A DNA stretch of 64,000 bases from Achromobacter dolens (GCF_902859745.1 NZ_CADIJW010000002.1:124001-188000); one strand, 5' to 3'. Shown: positions 8,855 to 17,481, counted from the first letter of the stretch. Notes: generated by a model from the sequence alone, not told the origin. Numbers and translations are program-made.

Positions 8855-9808
8855 TCAGATGTCCAGTACCACGGCGCCCTCGCGGACACGCGCGCAGCAG
8901 ATCAGTACGCTGTCGGCGCGTTCTTCGTCGCTCAACAGGTAGTCGTTGTGTTCGATCAGGCCCGACAGGTAGTGCAGCCGGCATTCGCCGCACAGCCCGG
9001 CCTCGCAGGATGAATTGCAGGCCACGCCGGCGCCGCGCAGGGCCTGCAGGATGGTCTGCCCCGGCGCCACCGGCACCGACCGCTCGCTGCGGCGCAGCGT
9101 CAGGCTGGCCGGCGCGCTGTCCGCCGCGGGCGGCGGCGCCGGCGCCAGATCGGCGCCGAAATGCTCCGAATGCACTGCCTCGGCCGGCCAATGGGCGCAG
9201 GCCGCCTGCACCGCCCGCATGAAGCCGGGCGGGCCGCAGAAGTAAAGCTGGCCATCGTCCGGCCGCCGCGCCAGCAGTTGGCCGAGATCCAGCCCGTTGG
9301 CGGGGTTGCCGCCATCGTGGTGCAGGAAGACGCGGCCGCGCCACTGGTCGTCGGCCAGATAGCGGGCGAAGGCGGTGCGCTCGGGTGACTGCGTGCAGTA
9401 GTGCAGCGTGTACGGCCGGCCCAGCGCGCGCAGCCGCTCGGCCATCGCCAGCAACGGCGTGATGCCGATGCCGCCGGCCAGCAGCAGCGAATGGCCGGCG
9501 TCCTCGCGCAGCGGGAAGTAGTTGTGCACGCCCGCCACCTCCAGCAGATCGCCGGGCCGCACCTGCTCGTGCATGGTGCGCGAACCGCCGCGGCTGTCCG
9601 GCACGCGCAGCACGGCGATGCAATAGCGGTCAGTGCTGCCCGGCGCGTTGCACAGGGAATAGCGGCGGTTGACGCCGCCCGGGGTACGGATATCCAGGTG
9701 CGCGCCGGCCTCGAACGCAGGCAGCGGCGCGCCGCCCGGATCGACCAGGTCGAAGGCGTAGATGCCTTGCGCCTCATACCGGATCGCACTGACTCGCAGC
9801 TTCAGCAT
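8855..9808 (-). CDS. Rieske oxygenase reductase component (VanB/phthalate-reductase type)
   Basis: A 317-residue class IA reductase that would carry electrons from NAD(P)H to the adjacent Rieske oxygenase. The flavin-binding motif RRYSLCNAPG is near residue 47. The pyridine-nucleotide domain contains LLLAGGIGITPLLAMAERL and YFCGPPGFM. A C-terminal plant-type 2Fe-2S domain (about 235-317) has CNSSCEAGLCGEC and a distal cysteine in LICCARV. This flavin-NAD-ferredoxin order is that of phthalate dioxygenase reductase and VanB. The start at 9808 follows a GGAG ribosome site and gives the usual N-terminus. It is 17 bases after the oxygenase gene. Confidence 0.92.
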   Translation of the reverse strand: MLKLRVSAIRYEAQGIYAFDLVDPGGAPLPAFEAGAHLDIRTPGGVNRRYSLCNAPGSTDRYCIAVLRVPDSRGGSRTMHEQVRPGDLLEVAGVHNYFPLREDAGHSLLLAGGIGITPLLAMAERLRALGRPYTLHYCTQSPERTAFARYLADDQWRGRVFLHHDGGNPANGLDLGQLLARRPDDGQLYFCGPPGFMRAVQAACAHWPAEAVHSEHFGADLAPAPPPAADSAPASLTLRRSERSVPVAPGQTILQALRGAGVACNSSCEAGLCGECRLHYLSGLIEHNDYLLSDEERADSVLICCARVREGAVVLDI

Positions 9809-9825
9809 GGCTTTCTCCGCATCCC

Positions 9826-11250
9826 TCAGCCGGCGCTGGCCGCCCGGCCCGCGCGGTCGATGCCATCGAGCCGGGCGCGCACGTGCGCATCGCGCTGGTC
9901 GGCCGGCAGCGCGTCGGCCGACCGCATGATTTCCAGCACCTGTTTGCCGGCGGCGGCCAACTGCTTGCGGTCCGCCTGCTTGTCGGCCAGTTCGGGAATG
10001 TCCAGCACCGAATCCTGGGCATAGATCGGCAGCGTCCTGCCCTGCTCCTGCAACTGCTGGTAGAGCGCGTAGGGCGGGGTCTTTTCCTGCACGGCGTTGC
10101 GCAACAGCTTGCGGCACAGGTACACGCCCACGTCCGAGACGCCGGGATGCTCGGCGCCGTGCGCGGCGATGCGGCCCTGGCTGACGATGGCCTCCCAGTC
10201 GCCCGGCGCGCGCTGGCCTTCGTCGTAGCTGCGGTTGCCGGTCTGCCCTTCCAGGAAGTCGATCTTGTCGACACCGCAGTCCGCTTCGTTGCCCAGGCCG
10301 TCCGGGTCGACGGTGCTGTTGAAGTGGCGATAGCCGAAGATGATCATGTTCTCGTCGTCGACCGGCACGCTCCAGCGGGTGCAGCCGGCGGTGCCATGGC
10401 GCTCGCGCGCGGCGGTCGGCAGCAGCGAGCCGATCTGCAGGTAGTTGGGAAACACCATTTCGGTGATGCGCACCCAGATCTTGTCGCCGGGCAGGCGGCG
10501 CGAGGCGATGAACACGCAGCCATTGCCGTCGCGCGTGGCTTCCCATTGCATGACCGGCATGTCGCCGAAGCCCTCCAGCGACACGCCGGCCGAGGTCGCC
10601 GCATCCACGCCCTCGACCACCATGTGGTTGTGCAGCACGGCGGTATGCATGTGGTCCATGATGTTCTCGTACACCTGCAGCCAGTTGCACGGGTAGATAT
10701 TCGAGAACGGCACCAGCCGGGTATCGGCGGGCAGGCTGTAGGTATCGAATTCCGGGAACGGCGGCGCCTGGCCCGGCCCCATGTAGGCGAAGACCAGCCC
10801 ATCGCGCTCGAACGCGGGATAGGCGCCCTGGCACACGGTTTCCTTCAGGCGCGTGGCATCCGGTTCGCAGGGCGCGTCCAGCAGCGTGCCGTCCACGCCG
10901 TAGTGCCACCCGTGATAACAGCAGCGGATGCCGTGCTCGGCGATGATGCCGAATTCCAGCGAGGCGCCACGGTGCGCGCACTGGCGGTGCATGACGCCAA
11001 CGTCGCCGCTCTTGTCGCGAAACGCCACCAGGTCCTCGCCCATGATGCGGATGGCCTTGGGCACGTCCGTCAGTTCCTGCGACAGGCACACCGGCTGCCA
11101 GTAGCGGCGCATGTATTCGCCCATCGGCGTGCCGGGATTGCTGCTGGTCAGCTCCAGGTCCGGGCCGGGGCGGTTGCGTTGCTGGTAGCCGGAGAACCGC
11201 AACGGATGCTCGTTGCGGGTCGAGGGCATGGGACTCGTGGCTTGCGTCAT
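9826..11250 (-). CDS. Rieske non-heme iron oxygenase, large subunit
   Basis: A 474-residue oxygenase of the phthalate 4,5-dioxygenase-like group, which hydroxylates or O/N-demethylates aromatic or other small substrates. The Rieske 2Fe-2S ligands are C91/H93 (RQCAHRGAS) and C110/H113 (CCYHGWHYG). The mononuclear iron site is in ENIMDHMHTAVLHNH. No small (beta) subunit is present, consistent with this group. It pairs with the reductase 17 bases downstream. The substrate is not evident; conserved neighbours are an aldehyde dehydrogenase, a GMC alcohol dehydrogenase and a sulfatase. Confidence 0.9.
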   Translation of the reverse strand: MTQATSPMPSTRNEHPLRFSGYQQRNRPGPDLELTSSNPGTPMGEYMRRYWQPVCLSQELTDVPKAIRIMGEDLVAFRDKSGDVGVMHRQCAHRGASLEFGIIAEHGIRCCYHGWHYGVDGTLLDAPCEPDATRLKETVCQGAYPAFERDGLVFAYMGPGQAPPFPEFDTYSLPADTRLVPFSNIYPCNWLQVYENIMDHMHTAVLHNHMVVEGVDAATSAGVSLEGFGDMPVMQWEATRDGNGCVFIASRRLPGDKIWVRITEMVFPNYLQIGSLLPTAARERHGTAGCTRWSVPVDDENMIIFGYRHFNSTVDPDGLGNEADCGVDKIDFLEGQTGNRSYDEGQRAPGDWEAIVSQGRIAAHGAEHPGVSDVGVYLCRKLLRNAVQEKTPPYALYQQLQEQGRTLPIYAQDSVLDIPELADKQADRKQLAAAGKQVLEIMRSADALPADQRDAHVRARLDGIDRAGRAASAG

Positions 11251-11277
11251 GTCTTGTCTCCTGATGATGGGAATGGG

Positions 11278-12774
11278 TCAAACTCGCAGATTCGATTGGC
11301 TGATGAAGCGGATCTGCTGGTAGGCGTCCAGGCCTTCCGGCCCGCCTTCGTAGCCCAGCCCGCTGTCCTTGACGCCGCCGACCGGCGCATCGGCCAGCGA
11401 GGGCGTGAAGTTGTTGATGCCGATCCACGCCGCGTCGATGTCCTCGGCAAAAGTGGCGGCGCGTTGCAGGTCGTTGGTGAACAGATAGGCCGCCAGCCCG
11501 TACTCGACGGCATTGGCGCGCGTGATGGCGGCGTCCAGGTCGCCGAAGGACAGGATCGGCGCCACCGGGCAGAACGGTTCCTCGCGCAGAATGCGGGCGC
11601 TGGCGGGCACGTCGGTCAGCACCGTCGGCGGGAAGAAGTAGCCCGCGCCCGCCTGACGGGCCCCGCCCAGCCTGACCTGGGCGCCGCGCCGGCGCGCATC
11701 GTCCACCAGTTCGGTCGCCGCGGCCAGGCGCCGCTCGTTGTTCAGCGGCCCCATGCGCACCCCTTGCGCCAGGCCATCGCCGACCTGCAACTGGCTGGCG
11801 TATTCGACAAAATGCGCGACGAAGGGCTCGTACAGGCTGTCCTGCACGAAGAAGCGGCTGGGCGACAGGCACACCTGGCCGCTGTTGCGGTACTTGAACG
11901 CCACGCACGCGTGCGCGGTGCGGGCGACGTCGACGTCGTCGCAGACGATCACCGGCGCGTGGCCGCCCAGCTCCATGGTGCACGGTTTGAGATGGCGCGA
12001 GGCCAGCATGGCCAGCAAACGCCCCACCGACACGGAGCCGGTGAACGAGACCTTGCGGATCACGGGCGAGGCGATCAGGCGCTCGGAAATCTGCGCCGGC
12101 TTGCCATACAGCAGGCCGATCGCGCCGGCCGGCACGCCCGCGTCCAGGAACGCCCGCACCAGCAGCATGCCGATGGCGGGAGTCTCCTCGGGCGCCTTGA
12201 GCACCACGGTGCAGCCCGCCGCCAGCGCCGCCGCCACCTTGCGCGCGGCCAGGAACGCCGGGAAATTCCACGGCACGAAGGCCGCCACCGGCCCGATCGG
12301 ACGCTTGACGGTGGTCTGCGTCAGCAGCGCCGAGCGCGGCGGCAGTTGCCGGCCGTAGGCACGCTTGCATTCCTCCGCGCAGTAGACGATGCCCTCGATC
12401 ACCCGGCTCAGCTCGCCGTCCGCATCCGCCAGCGGCTTGCCGTTCTCCAGCGTCAGGACCACCGCCAGCTCGCCGCGCCGCTGGTCGATCAACTGCGCCG
12501 CGCGCATCAGGATCGCCGCCCGATCCCAGGCGCTGGTGCGCGACCAGGTGGCGAACGCGGCGTCGGCGTGGCGCAGCGCGTCGTCGATGTCCTCGTCCGT
12601 GGCCACCGGCAGCCTGCCCAGCTCGGCGCCGTTGGCGGGATTGCGCACCGCCAGCGTTTCGCGCCCCGGCGCGCCGCGCCACTGTCCGCCCACGCAAAGG
12701 GCGAGTTCGCGGGGATAGGCCGCCGCGTCCTGGCTCGCGACCGCCGCGGTGGGCTCGTGTTTCGTTTGCTTCAT
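11278..12774 (-). CDS. NAD(P)-dependent aldehyde dehydrogenase
   Basis: A 498-residue aldehyde dehydrogenase of the succinate-semialdehyde/betaine-aldehyde class. The general base Glu is at 268 (MELGGHAP) and the nucleophile Cys at 302 (NSGQVCLSPS). The cofactor-binding stretch VAAFVPWNFPAF is also present. It would oxidise the aldehyde made by the GMC enzyme to a carboxylate; this is inferred from operon membership. It is the second operon gene, 43 bases after the MFS transporter and 27 before the oxygenase. The family is too broad to name a substrate. Confidence 0.9.
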   Translation of the reverse strand: MKQTKHEPTAAVASQDAAAYPRELALCVGGQWRGAPGRETLAVRNPANGAELGRLPVATDEDIDDALRHADAAFATWSRTSAWDRAAILMRAAQLIDQRRGELAVVLTLENGKPLADADGELSRVIEGIVYCAEECKRAYGRQLPPRSALLTQTTVKRPIGPVAAFVPWNFPAFLAARKVAAALAAGCTVVLKAPEETPAIGMLLVRAFLDAGVPAGAIGLLYGKPAQISERLIASPVIRKVSFTGSVSVGRLLAMLASRHLKPCTMELGGHAPVIVCDDVDVARTAHACVAFKYRNSGQVCLSPSRFFVQDSLYEPFVAHFVEYASQLQVGDGLAQGVRMGPLNNERRLAAATELVDDARRRGAQVRLGGARQAGAGYFFPPTVLTDVPASARILREEPFCPVAPILSFGDLDAAITRANAVEYGLAAYLFTNDLQRAATFAEDIDAAWIGINNFTPSLADAPVGGVKDSGLGYEGGPEGLDAYQQIRFISQSNLRV

Positions 12775-12817
12775 GGCTTGTGACTCATCGTGGTTCTGGA
12801 AAGGGGAAGAAGATCCG

Positions 12818-14143
12818 TCATGACAACCGCCGCGCGCCGCCCGGCACGGCCCCGGCGACGGCGCCGGGCGCGGCGGTCATGCGAGCCTGCATGCGCCGGC
12901 GGCTGGCCTGCGGATTGATGAACAGCACGCCGACGAGACTCACGCCGATGGCCAGCACCGCGGATACCAGGAAGCCCTGTTCATAGCCGGCCGCCACGGT
13001 GTTGCCGCTGCCGATGAAACGGCCCATCAAGGCCGGCGCCACCAAGCCGCCGGTGGTTGCCAGCGCGCTGCTGATCGACATCGCGGCCGAGCGCTGCGAA
13101 TCGAAGGAGATCTCGGCGACGATCGCCGAACTCAGCACGAAGGTCAGTTGCGGCAGGTTGCAGCCCAGCGCCAGCAGCAGCACGCGCAGCGTGGGGTGTT
13201 CGGCCACATACAGCGACAGCAGGATGCAGGCCCCGCCCAGCAGCACGAACGCACAGCTAAGCCAGCCGCGGGCGTAGATCGACGCGATGCCGCGCTTGAG
13301 CATGCGCTGCGACAGCCACGATCCAACCAGCACCAGCGGAATATTGATGCCGGTGAAGATCATGAACATCCAGCCGGTTTCCTGCGTGGAGTAGCCCAGC
13401 GCCTTGCTCATGTAGGCCGGGATCCAGGTGAACATCACCGAGAAGATCCAGTACGTGGTCCAGTACAGCAGCATGTTGGCCAGGAAGGTGCGATCCGTCA
13501 GCAGCACCCAGTACGGCACCCGCGCCTGCGATGCGTCGGCGCTGGCGCCGGCGTTGCGGACCTGCCCGTCGCCGCCGAACAGCAGCCACAGCACCATCCA
13601 GACAACGCTCAGGACGCCCAGCAGCAGGAACGCCGCGTGCCAGCTGTGGTTGAGCATGATGTAGGTGAGCACCGGTCCCGAAATCAGCAGCCCGACCGTC
13701 ACGCCCTGGAAGATGACTGACGACGGCACATTGCGCTGGTCGTCGGCGAACCAGGAGTAACAGGAGTGCAGCGCCAGCGGATACGCCGGCCCCTCGCCAA
13801 TGCCCAGCAGGATGCGCGAGAAATACAGCAACGGCACCGAGGCGAAAAAGGCCAGCGGCATCTGCGATACGCCCCAGATGCCGGCCAGCACCACCAGCAC
13901 GACCTTGGACGACACCCGGTTGGCGAGGAAGCCGAAACCGATCGCCGACACCGAAAAGAACAGGAAGAAGCTGCTGGCGATCATGCCGAACTGCGCCGGC
14001 TCGATGCTCAGTTCCTGCATCAGCGGCACGGCCACGATGCCGAGAATCGCCTTGTCCATGAAATTGATGACCATGAACAGAGCCAGAAGCGCTGTCACGA
14101 CCCACCCCCGTACATTCACCTGCGCTGGTGCTGCTGTTGCCAT
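12818..14143 (-). CDS. MFS transporter (anion:cation symporter-like)
   Basis: A 441-residue major facilitator with about twelve hydrophobic segments, the first at about residues 13-35 (VVTALLALFMVINFMDKAIL). The loop between segments 2 and 3 and the ILLGIGEGPAYPLALH stretch resemble the ACS family, which takes up organic acids and aromatic acids. It is the first gene of the catabolic operon and presumably imports the substrate. Upstream (14144-14291) lie palindromes that may be GntR operators. Confidence 0.88.
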   Translation of the reverse strand: MATAAPAQVNVRGWVVTALLALFMVINFMDKAILGIVAVPLMQELSIEPAQFGMIASSFFLFFSVSAIGFGFLANRVSSKVVLVVLAGIWGVSQMPLAFFASVPLLYFSRILLGIGEGPAYPLALHSCYSWFADDQRNVPSSVIFQGVTVGLLISGPVLTYIMLNHSWHAAFLLLGVLSVVWMVLWLLFGGDGQVRNAGASADASQARVPYWVLLTDRTFLANMLLYWTTYWIFSVMFTWIPAYMSKALGYSTQETGWMFMIFTGINIPLVLVGSWLSQRMLKRGIASIYARGWLSCAFVLLGGACILLSLYVAEHPTLRVLLLALGCNLPQLTFVLSSAIVAEISFDSQRSAAMSISSALATTGGLVAPALMGRFIGSGNTVAAGYEQGFLVSAVLAIGVSLVGVLFINPQASRRRMQARMTAAPGAVAGAVPGGARRLS

Positions 14144-14196
14144 GTCTCGCCCCTTGTTTTTTGGAGATCCGCCGCGTTGACGCCGCGCCGTGTCAA

Positions 14197-14258
14197 AACT
14201 ATAGTCCTATATAGTTCTTAAGTTCAATCCTCAGACCCACTAGGACTAACCCTAGTCC
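14197..14258. promoter_or_regulatory. palindromes upstream of the catabolic operon, candidate GntR operators
   Basis: AACTATA-N6-TATAGTT occupies 14197-14216, and GGACTA-N4-TAGTCC occupies 14243-14258. The hexamer TAGTCC occurs inside the first as well (14202-14207), so the two sites share sequence. They lie 54-115 bases before the MFS start codon and also upstream of the rightward DUF202 gene at 14292. Their assignment to the operon's GntR protein is an inference. Confidence 0.5.
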
Positions 14259-14291
14259 GACCGATCACGCTTCTTTTCGAGCCCCCAGCCC

Positions 14292-14645
14292 ATGCGACGT
14301 CCCCACTGGCGCCATCACGGCAGCGACCCCGACTACCGTTATTCCCTGGCCAACGAACGCACTTTCCTGGCCTGGATCCGCTCGGCGCTGGCGCTGCTGG
14401 CGGCCGGCCTGCTGCTCGACCAACCCGGCATGGCGGGCGACCCGATCGTGCGCATGGGGCTCGCGCTCGGCCTGTGCCTGCTCGCGGTGCTGGCCTGCGC
14501 CAGCGCCTATCTGCGCTGGCGCGGCAATGAAATCGCCATGCGCCATGCCGCCGCGCTGCCGCACAGCCCGGCCCTGGCGCTGCTGTGCCTGGCCATGCTT
14601 GCCATCGGCGCGGGCGTGTGCTGGCTGCTGCTCAGCCACGCTTGA
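14292..14645 (+). CDS. DUF202 membrane protein (YidH-like)
   Basis: A 117-residue inner-membrane protein of the YidH/DUF202 family, whose function is not established. The family motif NERTFLAWIRSALALLAAG is at about residues 21-39. Three hydrophobic segments are visible (about 28-45, 53-73, 93-114). It forms a pair with the next DUF202 gene, 35 bases downstream, as yidH and yidG do in E. coli. Confidence 0.85.
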   Translation: MRRPHWRHHGSDPDYRYSLANERTFLAWIRSALALLAAGLLLDQPGMAGDPIVRMGLALGLCLLAVLACASAYLRWRGNEIAMRHAAALPHSPALALLCLAMLAIGAGVCWLLLSHA

Positions 14646-14680
14646 TCCCATCCTGTGAACCAGCCGGCGATGCGCCAACC

Positions 14681-15010
14681 ATGACCTATCCCCGCGATCC
14701 GGGGCTGCAACCCGAGCGGACCCTGCTGGCCTGGCGGCGCACCTGCCTGGGCCTGGTGCTGAACAGTTTTCTGCTGATGCGCGGGGGAGCTCTGCACGGG
14801 GAGCCCGCCGCGATCGGCGTCGGGCTGCTTGTCGTGGCGCTGGCCGGCTGGCTGTATGCCCGCGTCCGGGCGCGCCTGTCCACCTCGCCAGGCGCGCGCG
14901 CCAGCGCGCCGGACCCGCGCGTTGTCATGGCGGCCACCTGCGCGGCCCTGTTGCTGTGCCTGGCGGGCGCCTGGCACGGGCTGCGCCTTTTCCACGCGGC
15001 GATGTCCTGA
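14681..15010 (+). CDS. DUF202 membrane protein (YidG-like)
   Basis: A 109-residue second DUF202 protein with the motif QPERTLLAWRRTCLGLVLNS near its N-terminus and three predicted membrane segments. The ATG at 14681 places this motif at residue 10, as in YidG. It is probably co-transcribed with the preceding gene. The family function is unknown. Confidence 0.85.
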   Translation: MTYPRDPGLQPERTLLAWRRTCLGLVLNSFLLMRGGALHGEPAAIGVGLLVVALAGWLYARVRARLSTSPGARASAPDPRVVMAATCAALLLCLAGAWHGLRLFHAAMS

Positions 15011-15110
15011 ACGCCCAGGGCGACACTGCCCCTCCCCGCCTTCTCACCGCGCTCGGCCTTTGGTGGCGCTTTTCGTTCGAGACGGTCACACGCTGCTGAC
15101 GCAAGCCGGC

Positions 15111-15389
15111 CTAATGCGCATCCGCCACGGAGGCCAGGGGCTTGACTGGCGGTTGCTCGTGCTGCAACGCCTGCCACAGATCGTAGTTCGCCTGCATCGC
15201 GACCCACGCCTGCGCGGTGCCCGCGCCCGCCTGCTCCAATCGGACGGCGAGGTCCGGGCTGATACCGGCCTTGCCGTTGAGTACCCGCGACATCGCCAGG
15301 CGATCAGCGGCGTCTGTCACCGACAGGCCCAAGGGGGCAATAACGTCTTCCCGCAACACTTCGCCCGGATGCGGAGGGTTATGCATCAT
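15111..15389 (-). CDS. higA: HigA-type antitoxin with a short deletion in the helix-turn-helix
   Basis: A 92-residue XRE-type antitoxin. MHNPPHPGEVLREDVIAPLG is the standard HigA opening, and AGISPDLAVRLEQAGAGTAQ plus MQANYDLWQA are also typical. The helix-turn-helix core reads AADRLAMSRVLNGKAG. Family members usually read SRxxLSRVLNG here, so about five residues are missing at a point where SR(V) would be repeated, as expected for slippage between short repeats. The recognition helix is probably broken. The gene follows the remnant of its toxin partner with an 8-base gap. The first of two adjacent ATGs is used as the start. Confidence 0.75.
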   Translation of the reverse strand: MMHNPPHPGEVLREDVIAPLGLSVTDAADRLAMSRVLNGKAGISPDLAVRLEQAGAGTAQAWVAMQANYDLWQALQHEQPPVKPLASVADAH

Positions 15390-15397
15390 GATGATTC

Positions 15398-15544
15398 CTA
15401 ATGGTAGTCGCGATAATCGACCAGCTCGACACCCGCCTCGGTAAAGCGGAATGTCACGCGCCAATTGCCGTTGACCCAGACTGACCATTGGTTCGCGAGC
15501 TCGCCTTTCAACGAGTGCAGCTTATAGCCGGTGATTGTGTTCAC
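15398..15544 (-). pseudogene. HigB-type toxin remnant (C-terminal half only)
   Basis: The frame encodes YKLHSLKGELANQWSVWVNG and ends FTEAGVELVDYRDYH, the C-terminal half of the HigB (RelE-like) mRNA interferase. Family members carry about 45 further N-terminal residues (MIKSFxHKGLxxFF...), which I do not find in any frame upstream. The longest in-frame coding piece joined to the conserved part could begin at the GTG at 15542-15544. The toxin is therefore very probably inactive. It sits directly before the damaged higA, so the whole module is decaying. The 209 bases upstream to 15753 hold nothing I recognise. Confidence 0.75.
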
Positions 15545-15753
15545 CGCGCGGCTTCCCAATCGGCATCGCGTCTGCAAGGACCCATCCTGCGCACCGGACA
15601 CCGGACCGTCAACGATGACACGCCGTTTATCAGTTTGAGTCCGGGCGCGCGCAAAAAGACAGGCGGGACCATCACCGGGCAACACGGCACGGCAGCGAGA
15701 AGCTGAATGGCGTGTGTGTGCAAGCCGCGCCACCGCAGCGGCGCCGCGCCCGC

Positions 15754-17010
15754 TCAGTCGGTTACCAGATACGCCTGCCCCCCCGGCTTGAGGGAGGGCC
15801 GCAGTGCCTTGAACGGCACGCTGCCGTGCGTGCCCAGGCAGGCGCCCGAGGCGTGTCCCACGCCGGACACCGACAAGCTCAATGCCCCCGGCGCGGTGGC
15901 GCCCAGGGCCAGGTATTGCGGCCAGAGGTCGGCGCAATCTTCCAGGTTGGGATGCTGCTCGGCGCGGTCCTCGGGCGGGCCGGCCTTGACCACCTGCTCC
16001 ACCAGCCCCCGCAGCGCGGCGCTGGGCTCGCGGCCGAAACTGCGCTGGCCCGGCGCGTAGGCGTCGAACACGCGGTTCCAGTCGAGGTATTCGCCGCGCA
16101 GCAAGTCGAAGGTGTATGGCTCGAAATGATTGGCGGGATGTGCCCCGCCGCAATCCAGGCTGCCTGCTTCGGTCACGGTCAGCAGCGCGCGCGACAGCCA
16201 GGTGACGTTGATGTTTTCATCGTCGAAGCCGCCCAGGGTGCCCGCGCCGGGATTCGTGCTGGTATAGGCGGACGCCATGCATTCCAGCGCGCCCAGGCTC
16301 TTGCGCCAGTGGCGCTGCTCCAGCAGGTCATTGACGCGCCGCATGACCTGCGGATCGGGGTGACGGCTGAGCCGTGGATAGGCGAACCTGGTGCGCGGAT
16401 CCACCCACATGCGGTAGGCCACCGCGGCCGAGCCGGCTTCCTTGCCCACCGGCTTGGCGTGACCGGCCAGCTTCAGCGTTTCGTAGGGCGCGCGGGTGGC
16501 ATCTATGCCCGCCTTGAGGTCGATGTCGCCCAGGTCGACCTGCGTGGCCCGCGCCTTGGCGCGGTCGCGTTCGAGTTGGGCGGTGTCGTAGCCGGCCACC
16601 CGCTGCAAGTCGAAGCGGCGTTGCTTGCCGGTGCGCGCGTCGGTCCACTGGCCCCGATAGCCCTTCTCATCGCGCGTGCCTTGCCAACTGGCGGCGCGAT
16701 CGGCGGCATCGATCGTGGCCGTGTCCGAGGCGGGCGGCCGTGCCGGATTCGGCTTGGGCTCGTACAGGACTTCGCCCGTGCCGCGCAGGGGAATGTCGAC
16801 GCCGCTCCTGGGATAGAAATAGCGTCCGCTTACGACCCCGTCGGCGCCAGCCGCGTCATCCAGTTCCAGCACCACCTCGCCGGCGCCTTGCAGCGTGCCC
16901 TTGTAGACGGTGCGCTGGGCGGCATCGGCCTGCGCACCCGGCAGCGACAGGAAGACCATCGCCAGGGCCCCGAGGGAAGGAATATGAGGACGAAAGATGG
17001 ACGATGGCAT
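15754..17010 (-). CDS. exported protein of unknown function
   Basis: A 418-residue protein that I do not recognise. A signal peptide is likely (residues 1-29: hydrophobic LGALAMVFLSLPGAQA, then DAAQ), so it is probably periplasmic. The N-terminal part (35-130) looks like a small beta-rich domain with RTVYKGTLQGAGEVVLELDD and a WQGTRDEKGYRGQWTDARTGK segment. The C-terminal part (about 190-418) contains MWVDPRTRFAYPRLSRHPD and YLDWNRVFDAYAPG, resembling in tone the periplasmic DUF3298-like proteins, but I would not assign it. It is probably a single-gene unit. Confidence 0.75.
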   Translation of the reverse strand: MPSSIFRPHIPSLGALAMVFLSLPGAQADAAQRTVYKGTLQGAGEVVLELDDAAGADGVVSGRYFYPRSGVDIPLRGTGEVLYEPKPNPARPPASDTATIDAADRAASWQGTRDEKGYRGQWTDARTGKQRRFDLQRVAGYDTAQLERDRAKARATQVDLGDIDLKAGIDATRAPYETLKLAGHAKPVGKEAGSAAVAYRMWVDPRTRFAYPRLSRHPDPQVMRRVNDLLEQRHWRKSLGALECMASAYTSTNPGAGTLGGFDDENINVTWLSRALLTVTEAGSLDCGGAHPANHFEPYTFDLLRGEYLDWNRVFDAYAPGQRSFGREPSAALRGLVEQVVKAGPPEDRAEQHPNLEDCADLWPQYLALGATAPGALSLSVSGVGHASGACLGTHGSVPFKALRPSLKPGGQAYLVTD

Positions 17011-17088
17011 GGAGTGGGCGCAGCCGGAAATTGGGGTAGGCCGAATATACCGGAGCCGGCGATTGAAGCGAGGCCGCCGGGCCGGCGC

Positions 17089-17481
17089 TTACGCGCTCTT
17101 TAGCGCCGCCAGCACCCCGGCCAGATCCAGCGCGCCGGCGCCGGCGGACCGTTTCATCGATTCCAGCCCGCGGGCCACCCAGCCCGCCACCGCCGCATTC
17201 GCGTCCGCCTCGTTCACCGCCATCGCCTCGTGACGCGGAACCTGGATGACAACCGCAAGAGCCGCTTTCTTGCCCGAGTACTTCGCCACGGCGCTGAACC
17301 CCGACTCGGCGTAGTCGCTGATGCTGCCTCCCACGAAGAGTTCGATATCCAGCGTGGCGGCGCCAGGCACCACGACCTGCGCCAATGCCGCCTTCAGTCT
17401 GGGCCGGTACGCGACGACGGCGGGCAGGAACCGCAGGCCGGCCTCCGGCCCGCCCATTCTTGCGCCGAGTGCGACATCCAT
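17089..17481 (-). CDS. small protein of unknown function
   Basis: A 130-residue protein preceded by a good AAGGAG site, which fixes the ATG at 17481. It is rich in alanine and valine and has no signal peptide or membrane segment. It ends GAGALDLAGVLAALKSA. I do not recognise a family. It lies 78 bases downstream of the TetR gene on the same strand and may be transcribed with it. Confidence 0.6.
   Translation of the reverse strand: MDVALGARMGGPEAGLRFLPAVVAYRPRLKAALAQVVVPGAATLDIELFVGGSISDYAESGFSAVAKYSGKKAALAVVIQVPRHEAMAVNEADANAAVAGWVARGLESMKRSAGAGALDLAGVLAALKSA

Noticed and set aside
8855-12697. A 1280-residue open frame on the - strand covering several operon genes
   Set aside because: Only its last part is real (the reductase from 9808). 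Upstream it is out of frame with the oxygenase and aldehyde dehydrogenase, whose motifs lie in other frames, and its sequence is arginine/glycine-rich, as in high-G+C shadows.
4972-12774. Calling the operon a choline-O-sulfate to glycine betaine to dimethylglycine pathway
   Set aside because: Enzyme classes fit in outline, but the oxygenase has phthalate-like features and the GMC and aldehyde dehydrogenases cannot be assigned to BetA and BetB from sequence alone.
9883-12783. A 966-residue open frame on the + strand
   Set aside because: Antisense to the oxygenase and aldehyde dehydrogenase genes; no motif, composition biased to Arg/Ala/Gln/His.
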